Below are positions 1 through 13,500 of a stretch of 64,000 nt of DNA, in pieces. How positions within the stretch are numbered: the first letter of the stretch is position 1; each line of letters opens with the position of its first letter. A program made the position numbers and the translations under genes. This DNA comes from Agelas oroides (taxonomy: Eukaryota; Porifera; Demospongiae; Agelasida; Agelasidae): assembly GCA_949130485.1 (NCBI GenBank), contig OX422183.1, positions 19,437,934 to 19,501,933 of the forward strand, written 5' to 3'. The notes under the pieces were generated by a model. The model searched no databases and was not told the origin of the DNA. It saw only the letters and a program-made list of their open reading frames with translations.

Positions 1-3000
1 GCCTTCCCCGTTCATCACCAGCCATGTACACAAACGGGGGAGGCCTGGGAACAAGGCTACAAGCATACACTTTCACAACATATGCAAAGCATACAAGTAC
101 ATAAGCTCACGCTAATACACCACCTCTTTATTACTTAGAGTCTAAAATGGGATGGGTGTTTACTCATTCAATTTGTTCTGACTATAGAGCAAATGGTTGA
201 CAATATTCATGATGACTTTGCCATGGCTATCCAAAAACGTGGTATATAATGTATCATAGGGACCACAAGAGCACATGAAGATGTCATCTTCATTGCGGAG
301 GGAGGAGGAAAAGTGTGTAACTGCCGAAAATTCGAAACAGGTAGAATCTCTTGCATGTACTAAAAATAGAACATGTGCACAACACTCCTGCATTATAATA
401 TTAACACTTTGTGATCGATATCTAAGGCTTCAGGTCATACCATCGCATATCGGCAAAGATGGGAGAGCTCAAAGCGCACCTGGCAAAGTCATCCTTCAAA
501 GAACGGTTCTCGGCCCGATGTGAAGCAGTTTGCTTTACGGTGCTACCCAGGTCTGAAGGTCGATGAGCAGAAATGAAGGTGGGGAGAAACTAGTCCCGTA
601 AACAGACCGCATTTTTCGTGCCCGCCAGAAAAGTGGGTCTGGTCAACTGCCTATTCCATTTCATCGAATATTGCATTTCACATTGTGTGCCAATGATCTA
701 CTACCGAAATGGACATTGATCGGGCAACCTTAGCTACCTGATATAGACTAGGCTATTCTATCTTTCGAAAGGAGCATAAGTAGGCAGTCTCAGAGTTCGC
801 CGTTTAGTAGAGCGTTTTTGAATTCACAATCCAGTTGACGTGACATCACATTGATTTCTATTTATTAGTCTCGCAGGCCAGACTCTGGCTACGGACCACT
901 ATGACGACAATTCGCAGGCGACTACTCACAGATGGTACGCATGGTGGCTAAAGTCGCTTCAGGTAAGGGCCATGCACAAACTACACTCCGGATTCAGCTC
1001 ATGAGTTGGGTGTGAAGCTTAGTCCATGCATGTGTAGCTGTAGTAGCTGCCCTGACTGACAGCAGACAGTCACAAACCCTGCTGCTATTCATGGTTTGTG
1101 TGCCATGACACAAATCAGCACAATGTGCTGCTCGCTCAGGCTCGCCCCGCGATGCTAAAGCACCTTCTAGTTACTACCGAATAGCACTCAAGTAGTCATT
1201 CTGGGTAGACATTCACTGTCAAGTCAAGCAGCTTTACTTCACTCTACATGCAATACGGCTGTGTTTATTGTTAAGAGCTGGGTTGTGCCGATTCCGTATA
1301 AAGAAAAATAATACGGCTGGCTAGCGAGACTAATAGTACATAGAAATTGGCTTATGTCAAAGTTTGTGCTCTTGCTGCTTGCTCACCACCTGCAAGTGTG
1401 TGCCTCTAATGGATCTCCTGTCATGCACAGGACGAAATGGCTTACCACCTACACCCGATACTTGGCACCTCGGATGCAGTTACCACCTGCACCCCCAGTC
1501 ACCGTTTTTCTTTCCACTTGGGATGCGGTTATGAAATATTTGAGGCGATGTAAGCAGATGAGCATGAAAAGGCTGGTTGGAGAGCTAGCATTCAATCTGG
1601 ATCAACCTTATTCTCAACACCAATTGTAGCTCAAACCCGTTCTAGAACTTATAGAGATATGACTTAGTGTGCATTTCCAATTATCTCATTATATGTATTT
1701 ATGTATGGGGTACCCCTCATATTTGACACTGGCTACTTGGTCTTCCTGTAGCATTGCTACAAACTACTATAGAAATAGAAAAAAGTATGCAAGTATACAA
1801 ACTCATATTTTTTTAACTGATGGTGGGACTGAAGTGTTAGTTATTGTCTGCTGCAACTACTTGCTTTGGTGTGATGCTATTCATCCTCCTCAGACTCAGA
1901 CAAGATTGGTTTTGTAGGTACCATAAGTGCATACAATTACGTTCCCTTTTTCAATATCTAAGTGGGGAGGGGGTGTTCAACTCGAGGTCAACAATATTCT
2001 ACAATTGATGATTTCATTTGCTAGAAGATTGGCAACATCATAGGTAATTTACCTCAGAAAATCACCCACGGCTATTGGTGAGAGGAAGCAAAGTAACCAG
2101 TCGTGACAGGAGACAACCTGTATAAGCTCGTACTGAAAGCGACAAAATCCAAGTGGTGGTCTGCAAACAAGGCTTGTGTGTACATATTTGAACGAACAAT
2201 AATTGTTTGCTAAGCTAAAATGCCAACTTAACTCAAACTTAACTCATTAGTAAATGCAGAAAGTTAAACCCAAATGTCTCCTTTTGTTGACATCGATCAT
2301 ACTGTGAAGTGCTGGGTAATTTCACCCGCAGGGCAATATGCACATGGTGGCTGTTGTGGCTGGCTGTAAAAATGCCTTGGTTGGCACTGGGGGTCCAACT
2401 CTCGCCTTGGTTGCATAAAGGGGCTTAGAAAAAGCTACTCTCACCTGGCAGTGAAGGTGATTTGGGTGCTGAACAGGTGTTTGCTGGCCGAGAATGCTGA
2501 CTAGAGTAGGTTTGTTAATGAGTGGGTGTGGTTAGGGTCACAAATCTGTTTATTATGGCTGCAAGTGTACTTGGGTTCAGTTTTGGAGTCAGGGCTCAGG
2601 CAGAAATGACAATATGGTAGCGATCTCCAACTAAAATTGAAACCTTACAGATGCAACAAGAAAAGTGCTTAGAAAATTTTTGCAGCCAGAGTGATTGATA
2701 TTAGTGCAAGTTTGACGTTTGTATCTCATTTGTGGCCTAAGTTATGATTTTTAGAAGTAAAAGTCTGGTTGTCCAGATTTTCCATAGAAAACATGGCACC
2801 GTAACCATGCAAATAGCACTCCTTTCTCTTTTTCAATATCTTCACTTCTGAACAAGCTATCAACATGAAACTTGCACCAAACAGGCTAATAAAAATCAAA
2901 TTTTAGTTTGAAGTGTGCAAACTTGTATGGCTTCAATTGAATACCTGGACATTATCCACTAATTCTCACTATATCTCACTTGCAGTACAAAAGTTTTATT

Positions 3001-4444
3001 GAATGTCACAAACTTATTTTTTGTTCGCTATTTTTGACACAACATTTACACCACACAGTGGAATAAGATTATAAACATTCGAATCCTTATTTTCTTGCTA
3101 TATCTTCATGAAAGTCCTAGCGTAAGAACGCCTTTCTCATATTGTACATTCGTACATTGTGCGCTTTCTGAAGCTGTATTCTAGATATGAGCTGTATACC
3201 AGTATTGTACAGCCTCTTTATTACACCACTTGGGCCCAATTGGGGTTCACCATGACCATCAAGTGGAGCTGGAGTTGTCTTAATTCAAGTTCTCAAAGTG
3301 AGTGAGTAGCTCAGCCACTGAAAATTGCTTGTGATTCAGAAAGAGTTCTTTGTCTGGGCAATTTAGCCCTAGTATACTTGCTTTCTAAGGTTAATCCGAG
3401 ACTTGAGTCTTCATATTTGCAGACATTGACCTTTGTTTATTTCTGACAGCATCATGCATCTGGCATAGTCAATACTGCACTATTTTCTCTCTCAACTACT
3501 TTTTCCGTCTCAACACGGATTCCAGGGACCTGCGTAGTGCCCAGCTGTGCAGCTAGGGCCTAGCGACAAGCTAGGCACGTGGAAATTATTGTTTGCACAG
3601 AATTAGCTCAGCAATTCAGTGTCAGCAGGATCTAAATAACAATCCGGAGTAACAAGGGACATGTATTAACTGCATGCAGTCCTGGGTATATCAAGCTTGT
3701 GCTAACGAACCTGTATCTACTTGTAATATGGGGAGTAATCCACCGTTGAACATTTTGTGCTGAATTTTGGGCTGCTTTTAACTCGCTTACGGACAGATCC
3801 ATGTTTTTTGACGTAAAACAACTCCCAGATCTGAAATCAGGGTCCTGGATTTACCTTGGAGCAGTCAAACGGCTCAGAAACGGCTCAGAAACAGCTTATC
3901 CAGTTGCGGAAACACATCGCAAAATGAATAGTAGGCGGTGCCACAAATCCAATACAAATTATTATCAATTTCTATTCCACATTAGTTAACCATTGTAGAT
4001 TTACGTAAGAAAAATCGTTAACGCGTAACTCCGGAAATACTCGCCCGATTTGCACGAAACAAATTTTGTTTGGAAGGGCAGTGACTGGGCTTTCTCGTGA
4101 TCAACCAATGAAGACATCTTCATTATCAATTTTTGCATTAAAATTTTTATACTACAGAGCGTAAAATCATACAGGTTGGAGATCGCTAAATATGGTGTGT
4201 TGAAAGCATACATATATATGCTAAAAGTAGTATGAAATGAATAGAATTTAGGGTTTTAAGAGGAGGAAAGGGTGTTTACTCAGAAAGGGTGTTTACTCAG
4301 AAAGGGCATATTAGCAAGCACTTAATTAGGCACCACCTGGATCTTCATCCTTTAAAAATGGAAGAATAAATGTACAGCACCCTCTCTTGACTTTCTGAGA
4401 GCAAGGTTGAAATTGGCAGTACTTTGTATTATTGTATCACTTAC
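1..4444. other. Intron or 3' flank left of the last ankyrin exon
   Basis: No exon of the ankyrin gene was recognised here. Contents: a GAGGCCTGGGAACAAGGCTA dispersed repeat tail near 40; an inverted pair around TATTAGTCTCGC (about 862-873) and GCGAGACTAATA (about 1323-1334); a copy of a GGGGCGAGC-type repeat at about 900-1160; and a copy of the GCCTTGGTTGGCA repeat at about 2260-2520. The stretch from 2520 to 4440 is AT-rich with no recognisable feature. Confidence 0.4.
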
Positions 4445-4549
4445 TTGAGAATGAATATCTTGGATGTTGATATTAGCTCCTCTGTCAACAAGGTAATTTA
4501 TTATCCTAGAACGACCTCCTGTTTCAGCTGCTACATGAAGGGGAGTCAT
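4445..4549 (-). CDS. Exon: ankyrin repeat 18 (35 residues, last one seen)
   Basis: 35 codons, MTPLHVAAETGGRSRIINYL then VDRGANINIQDIHSQ, with a TTAG acceptor and GTAAGTG donor. The donor implies that at least one further coding exon exists to the left. None could be recognised between here and the window edge. Confidence 0.82.
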
Positions 4550-7500
4550 CTAACAGACAGAAAGAAACTACAAAAGTAAGCCAAGAATCAACTGACTTCT
4601 GTGCACCTTAGTGTAAACATTGATTTACAAACTCTGACTATTTTCAGGTGGAGGATATGAAGTGGCTCTCAGACCCTGCACTAAAGACTGTGGTTACTAT
4701 CAGAAGCTGCAGAATTTCAAGGCAGGAAATCTCTTCTTCAAAACACTATAAACTGACTTTTGGGCAAGTCTAGCATGGCAGACTGATTTATGAAAATATA
4801 TAACTTCCCAACTAATTTTGTGTATAGTAATGAAAAAAGGCTATTTCTTGCGTGCCTGGAAATGAGGCTAACTCATACTCAACTCAGCAGTACTGATTTC
4901 AATGTAGTCAAGCTTACCCCATATTTATCATGGATTTTGACATCAGCTTCATTGTCAACAAGGGTTTGCACTGTGATCTCTTGACCTTCTCTAGCTGCAA
5001 TGTGCAGGGGCGTTTGCTGAGAGAACAATTTAGAAACAGTAGATGCAAAATTAGTCAGTATGAATCAGAAATTGACTTTGTAGTGTAGCAAACTAACATA
5101 GTACTATAATAATCTCCCACTAATATCGTAACTTTGTGAAAGAGCGCCCACCCCAACCTTTGGCTCGATCAGCGCTATAGGTCAAATTTTACTCTAATGA
5201 GCACCTACAATGGAGCAAGCTTTGTGTGGCTAAAAGAGCTTACTCATGCAGTTTTGAGAAGTATAGCCTCAAGATCTATGCGCATCTCAAGTAAGTAGGT
5301 TTATGTCATACAGTTAGTTAGCTACACCGCACTCCGGTAACATGTATGCCGTCAGGACTTGAGCTTTGAAGGGTGGTGTCTCTGTTGTACACATTGTTGT
5401 TAGTCCAATAATTTGCTGTCCACTCCACAGGGAGATAAATTCATAGTCTTAAGCATGGGCACTCTTTCGTGGTTAAATGTGAAAGACCCCCTTTGGCAAA
5501 CTTGTAAGGTGCTCCGCTCCACCCATGGGCACTATTTCATGAGACTACAGTATGCATGTATATAGTATACCACTCATGTTTATAGTCATGCTGTGACATG
5601 TCAAGGTTGACCAACTATCCATAGTAATTTCAGAATTCAATAGTTATTCATCAATCCGTTACTAGCTATATGCACTGAGTGGTCTCCTCTTACACCACCT
5701 CCATGTCATGATGTGGCCATCCCAGGATGGCCATGAGCATACACTGGCATGTACATACCCTGTCTGGATGTGTAACTACGCCATTGTGGAATCATCCCAA
5801 GATGTACATCTGAGTATCTTGGGATTCTCAAGTAACTGCAGACACCCCAGGATCATTCCAGCCCATACCCTCCCACCCCTTTCCCCCTTTTGGAATATCT
5901 CAGAATTCCATAGTAACAGTAGCCACCCTTGGATGATCCAAGGATGAACACACCCTTTGTCAGAATATGCGGGGATTCCCATGTGACTGCAGACATCCCA
6001 GGATCATCCAGGGATGTACACAGCCCATACATCATCTGTCAGAACATAGTAAAATTCCTTAGTAACTGCAAACAAATCATCCAGAGATGCACATGGCTCC
6101 CCCCCTCCCCATTCCAAGTCAAATTATCCCCAGGGATGAACACAACTGTTAGATACATTCCAACAAAAATAATAATTTCACATACATTACGGTAATGCTA
6201 TAAAACAAACATGTATACCTTGTTATTCAATAACTTTTGGGGGGTCTATTGTGCAGGGTGTATTGCGTGCATCAGAAACACTTACCTAGGTACAACAAAC
6301 AAGGCTGTAGAGCTTTGTTTGACGTCTCTGATGCTTACAATTTAGACATGTAACAACAAAAGCTTTCGTGTTTGAGGTTCCTTACACTCCAATTAACTTC
6401 AAACTAAAGGCTCATTGCTACATAGTTCAATTCTGTAGGGAGCTAATTCGTAGCATAGGATAACTTCGATCCCGATGTTTCGATCCGTAGATCTTTTTCA
6501 GTGGACGCTGACAATAACTCAAGAAATGGAATACTATGTAGGTGATATAATTTGGATAATAAGATAGAAATTTTGAAGAGGAAATGGTATACTAAGAGTA
6601 AACTTAAGGAGTAAGGGAAAAAAATAGGGGCTAGTCTGAGGTTTAAATTGGGTGAGGAACATGTAGAGATGAGAGGGGTTCAAATGGGGCTTATATTGTG
6701 ACCACAACCAAGATTCACAGTTGGTGCACATTGCTGGATGTGAATGGCTTCCAATGTTCTACGTTGCCAATAGTATGGGGCTGTAGCCCTGACACTAGCT
6801 GCCTCCCAATCCACTCTGTGGTCATCACTCCATGCATGCACTGCAAGGCCATTGTTCTGGTCATATCTCTTCACTGCATACTTAATTGTGCTCCATTATT
6901 CTCTTCTCTATAGTACTCGATCCCTGTACACATGTTCACAGACTTTTTGCACAGAATTACAAAACCACACCCTTCTTTTTCTTAGGGGGTATCGGGTTCT
7001 TCACTCATACAAGGGACTGCCTGAGTGCGTTATAGGATCTGAACACAGTGTCAATTCCCAGGAGGCGACAGACTGTGACCTGACACATGTAAGACAGGTA
7101 AAGTACCTTCCATCTAGCCTCATTCCCAGGCTCTCCCCTCGCCCCAGCAAAAAAAAAAAAAAACAGAGGGGCACAGCCTGGTATTGATTTGCACATGATA
7201 ATGTGGCATGACAATGTCATTAATTGCAAAAGTCGTGATGCAATTATGGATAGACTGACTTGAACAGCTACGATATTACTACTGAAGCAAGTGAGCTGTG
7301 ACTGCGTCGGTGAGACCTCGGTTCAAACAGCAGCGACGGCAGAGAAGTACCCAGTATGTCTACTGTAGAATTTCTAATAACTCGCACACCCTATTAATTC
7401 GTACACCTCCCTTTTCCTGGAAAAAACCCCCGGTAATTTACATACTCTAAATTCTTTATACACATAAAGATGAAATTATTGTTCTATTGTTCATACATCG

Positions 7501-10500
7501 GAAGCGCGTTTGAGCACAAGCACTCTGAGTTGATGCAAATATGATGAGAGGGTTTCTAACGTCCACAAGTGCAAATATGCACGTTCTTTTGGCTCTTGGT
7601 TCTGATCGTACGGGCAGGGACGAAGTTGAAATAAGCCAGGTAGGGGTCAGTCTGTATGTTCCCACAGGTTTATTTGTGTGAAGGCTCATGAGACTAATGT
7701 TCAGCGAATGCTGTACAGCATGGTTTAAGTTCATTCTTCGATGTCGGCTAAGATGTCTTCATGCGACTGACATCTATGAGTAAAGTGTAGTTGTGAAGCC
7801 TTGTAAACTTACTCGTCCAGCGTAGGGAGATATATATATGTATGCACATAGTCGTACATCGAAGCCAAAGTTACTTGTTACTAGTTGTTTTACATGATGA
7901 CAGCTAACCAAAGTTAGAAAGTACCTGCTGATAAGTTTTCTTAGTGTCGAAAGCTTGCACACATTTTTCTTCTATTCACTTCGTACAAATACTCTATTTC
8001 AATCTGAAGGGTTCCTCAATTCCCACTATATTAGAGCTACCACGCTGTAGCTTAGATCATGTCTAATAAATTGAAGAACCATTCAGATTGAATGTGGTAT
8101 GCCCACTGAGAATCCCTCCTTCAAGAATACTCTATTTATTTGTACACCCCCGTTTCTTGGAATATTCAGTAATTTTCATACTATAATCAAATCGTACAGC
8201 TAAAAGTGAACTTATTTATTTTCGTACGAATTATTAGTATAATTAACAGCATGGTTTCGAGTGCAATTTGGGATTAATAGCACGAGTGAATGGCTGTTAA
8301 TTGCACGAGGCGAAAGCCGAGTGCAATTATGCCATTCATGAGTGCTATTAATCCCAAATTACACGAGAAAACATGCTGTTACTTGTTAATCATATACTCT
8401 GCCTAGTTTACAGTATGCTATAATAAGTATGAGTATGTATGTGATGTGGTGGTTTATAGTATACAAGTTTACAGTAAACGGTATAGTTTACACCAAATTG
8501 TTGTCACTTACAAGTTACAAGTTTACATTATGTTAATATAGTTTACAGCAAATTGTTGTCGCTTACAAGTTACAAGTTTACATTATGTTAATATAGTTTA
8601 CAGCAAATTGCTACTGACCAATCAGTGAGCAATTACACCTTGCACGGGTTTTGTATTTTTTGTATTTTTTGTCCAATCAGAATCTTTCCTACCTGTGCAA
8701 TTACAAAAATAATTGCACACCTTTCTATGGGAGTAAATGTATTGACACTAAATAAGTATATGATTAGAAATTATACAGTATTTACTATTACCATGTTCCA
8801 CTTTGAAAAAAATGATGAGGCTATGAAGAAAGACTTTAATTGGTTAGCTCTACACTCTGTCGTACAAATAAAATTACAACCACATTTTAAAGCTCCAACA
8901 TAACCGCACAACAAAAAACGAGTTGTAGTAACAAACACTTGACATAAGAGTACTTCATGGTCTTCACGTGAGTGACGTTTCAGGTTATTTCTTTTTCGTC
9001 AGGGTGAGAGGAGAGCCTGGGAACGAGGCTACCTTCCGTCTGTCATGTTCAGCTGTCCTCCTGCTTGGCCAAAATTGGTCTTGGTGTAGGTATTTTTTAA
9101 GTATTGATCTTGGAAAACCATTGGCAGAGAACACTTGTTCCAGGTGTTACAACCCCTGCCTCTTCTTGCTGCTGTGACAAATGCGGTTTGCCTTCTCTAC
9201 AAGGTACTTGGTAATTCCCGTCGGAATTGTGAGGTGATTGGACTTGATGTAGTGGTCTGTACGTATGTGTGGCTTTTCAAAACACTGATGTGTGAAATGA
9301 ACTGAGGTGTCATTTTTCTCTACGAGTACATGAGCTGGATGGCTGGATGTTGGTTGTTAAGGTGATTATGGAAAGTTTTGAGAGACGGCTCTCCCTGTTC
9401 CTGAGGTATTGTCAGTGTCCACTGAAGAAGACCGGATCGAAACATTTGGATCAAAGTTGCTATCCTATGCTACGAGTCAGCTCAAGTAATATCCCTACAG
9501 AATCCAATTAGCTTAGCATAATAACACCTAAATATGTTTCACTTGAGACAACTTTTAGCATACACATGCCTCTGACTCCAAAAACGAACCCAAGTGCACT
9601 TTCAGGCTTAATAAGCAGACTCATGACCTTAACCATGCCCACTCATTAACGAGCATGCAATAGTCAGCACTGTCGGTATGCAAACACCCGCTTGGAGCCC
9701 ATGAAGCCTTCCCTGCCAGAAATGAACCCCCTAAAAGGTGAGAGTAGCATTTTCTAAGCGGGAGAGAATTGGCCAACCCCATGCCAACCGTGCTGCTTTT
9801 ACAGCCAAGCCTAACAGCTGCCATGTGCGCAGCACCCTGCGGGTGACCCCTTCCACCTCCTACTGACTATCTTTTCTGCGCAGTGCGCAGTATGACATTA
9901 TCAACAGTGTAATATAGGGTTTAAGGGTTAATGGGTGAAACACAAAGTATCAATCACACCTAACTTTGTTTTGAGTCTGTTATGCAGAGTGTGATCTGTG
10001 ATTTTTGATCCTGCGAATAGTTAGATTCTGCCAAACACAATGCTAGTCACAGTATGAATGACATTCTGATAAGGGTAAAGGGGGGGGGGGGGGGGGGGGA
10101 TTGACTTAATTCTCTGGTGATCGTCACAGTTGATATTTTACCAGGATGGGAGTAAGGGCTCGTTTTGTGCACCCCTGATTAATTACAAGATGGACATAGT
10201 TACTAAAAGATGTCCCAGGATTGTCCTGATTTCTCTGACGGGGGGATATGTGTACATCCCTTGATGATCTTGGGATGGTTGCAGTTACAAGGGATGTAAA
10301 GTATTGCTTACAACTGTCAGACACATTCCAGGACTATTCAGACAAAATAGGATGTCCAGAATGAAATGTGACGGTCCTGGATGAGATCTTAAGTGATTTG
10401 CTGGTGTCTGAAGGGACATAATACATTGAAAAAAGTCCTGCTCATGGCGATTAAGGCATGGTATTTAATTTTCACATAATCACAACATAAAGCTCACGTG

Positions 10501-13500
10501 ACTAACAGAAGTGGGCATAACCATAAATGCAAGGGCTGTCAATAATCACTGGACAGGACTGGACTAGTGGATTTGGCTACTGAAATGAACTACTGGACTG
10601 ACCTTTTTTGCACTAAAAATCATTTTCATACCCTCTAATGAGATTTTTTCTGATTATACATGACCTCCTGCCTGGGCACGAGACTACTTGTTGCCTTGTC
10701 TTTTCTCAGGTTTGTTGAGTATGTAGTTAGGACTGACAAAGTGTGATGCAGACTGAAGTGAGTCCAGCATTTGTGCTGTAGGTATGGACTAGAGTCTCAC
10801 TTGAGACAGTAGCACATAAAGCTGCAAATTAAGCTTCACTGGGTTAGGATGGTAGCTCAGCTCCTGCTTGAGGAGACTGATCATGCTCAATCACTGCTGG
10901 TAGGTACCATAGCCAAGTACGCTTCACAATACATTCACAATACATTCACAATACATTGAGTGATGAGCATGTAGGAGCTACCGGACAGACTGTATCACTG
11001 CAAATGTGATCTTTGATTCCTAGAATCAGACCAGAGTTGTGTCCTACTACTCTACTATCCATGCTTGAACCTAGGCTGCTGCTTCTTTTAACACTTCAGA
11101 GGAAACAGCCTGTAGCATTACATCATCCTTCTACTGTTTGCTCAATCTAAATGAGTCTGTGCAGCCAGGTATGTACCATTCCTGATAGAATGCAGGTTCT
11201 ACAGGTAACTGAGTCTTGTTAGAGAGTATAAAAATGATTTTTAGTGCAAAAAAAGGTCAGCCCAGTAGTCCATTCCAGTAGTCCATTCCACTAGTTCAGA
11301 CAGCCAAATGCGAGTGAGGTATCGTAGCTCTCTACATCGTGCTTTGTGTCTACATCGCTGTCATAGTCATATCCCTGTGAATGAGTTCCTTGGCCTATAA
11401 GCTGTATGTAGGACACAGAAGCGTGGTCCAGTGGTTGAGTGCTTCAACTACAAGTGACCTTTGTACTCTCGACTACCAAACGTACATGTGAGAACTGTTT
11501 GTGTCGAGGTGGAACAGAAGAACACCAAACAAAACAATCGGGCTTGGCTCGAAGGATTGCTTACCATTAAAGAGTACCAAAACTTTGTGGAAGAAGGTAA
11601 GCTTGTTGTTGGTGGTGCTTTTGTGGTCTCACCGCTAGCCAATATTTAAGATTTTTGGCATCATGCAGGAATGCTGTAGGAGACTGCTGTTTTTTTTTCA
11701 GATACTTCCATGTGTAATACCTTCAGTTAAATTTGTATAGCAAATTTGGTAGCGAGCAAACATAGTCTTCTGATCTGCCTTTGATGATATATTCTCAAAT
11801 ATAAGCATGATTGATAATAGTGGTAATTGATAGCCATGCCCACAAATGCGGTTTCTATGGTACCATGTGTATAGCTTAGGGCTTCACAGGTATATACAAA
11901 TACACTGGTCTTTTAGATTTCGATACACAACAGTGATTTTTATAAATGCCTGTGTATCTTGTGCAAAAGTGACATGTCACATGCCTTAGTTCGCTCGAGT
12001 TGGACATTTCTGCAAGCTGGGGGTGACTTGATATCCAGAGGACCCCAATTGGGGGATGTTTCAGGATTGTCCTGAGACATCCTTGCAAGCTAAGATGACT
12101 TATGTCTGGAGGATCACAAGAAGTAGGTTGTCCTACTATTGTTTTGGAACTCCACAGGATACAAAGAAAGGGGATAGATAGATTTGGCACTCCAACAAAA
12201 TATTGATGTTAGCTCTCTTTAAAAGCAGTAAGTACAAAAGAGACACCCCTAACAATTTAGTTGGAATATTATATTACGTTTTTCCAATAAATGCATAAAA
12301 TCAAGAATCGTAAGGCTGTTTCACTTCCTAATACAATCAAGAATGATGTGCACTCATTCAGAATGCAAACTAAGGCCATAATTATAACCAAAATGCACCC
12401 TATTGGGACTAGTTGCGCATCTCTCCTAACTGCCATTAAATTCCGTCAAGTATCTCTGAATCCCATGGCAGTCCCAAAACCAATTTTACTGCACTTAAAG
12501 AGAAGGTCTCAAAGAACAATTATTCAAAACTTGATTCAAATCAAAAACAAAGAGCAATGGTCAAAGTACACTAGTGATGACCTTTGACCCGAACTTTATG
12601 GGATACACTTGTTAATTACACTAAATCAAAGGGAATTTTATGAGCTACAAGTGGTGCAAATTGTGTAGGCCATACAGTTAATCGTGTTGACCAAGGGTAA
12701 GCCAAAATTTGGCGATAAAAACAAATTTTGGTGGGCTCGAATGTCTCAACAGACACTATGTCATAGCCAAGTTTCATCCGAATCCGTGATGGTTAGGGCT
12801 TTTTGTGTTGATTTGACATGGAATGACCCACTAACAAAATATGGGGGTTGGTGCTTACACGGAAATGGGTACTTACTTGGGGCAATACGATAAACACTTG
12901 TGTTAGCCATGGTAGCTTTTGCAAAAAAAATTTTCAAAATTTAGCAAGCTGAATATACTTACCAAAATTTGTTTCTTGCACAGTAACACTGCAAATACAA
13001 CATCCTTAGCCAACAGAATTTTGATATCGCTTGTTTCTCATTTTTTGTTTAACTACATCTGCTATGTTGATATCTGTCATGCTGTGATATTATAATGTTT
13101 GGAATAAACTTTACTTTTGCAAGTACTGACAACATCACAATGAAAAGATCGCAATAATTAATTTGTGGGAATATCTCCTGGTTGGTGTTGTTAACGGACA
13201 CTTTGATGTTGAACCATTGAATTCCAGGAGAAGCAGCAGTTATGAAGGGTTTTGAATATGTGAGCGAAGGTGGCACAATAAATTTCCATTGTTCTTAGGA
13301 GCAGCCATTTCAAGATGACTCATTGGTATTTTTGTCCAACTATGTGACTCCCTATTCACAAGAACAATAGGAGTGGTTGCAACTTGAAAAGCAAATGGAA
13401 GCAGCTAACAGAACACTTTTCTGACGCTGACAGAGCCGCAATTGTCCATTATGCAGCCAAGGACTGTTACACGATTGTCGAGTCAACCTAGCTTTCAAGT

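Noticed and set aside
160..393. Minus-strand 77-codon frame followed by AATAAA, as a possible last exon of the ankyrin gene
   Set aside because: No AG acceptor gives phase 0 in this frame, and the protein has no ankyrin or other recognisable feature. AATAAA is common by chance in AT-rich DNA.
13381..13490. Plus-strand ankyrin-like phrase AAIVHYAAKDCYTIVE
   Set aside because: Too short, on the opposite strand to the array, with a stop soon after and no splice sites.
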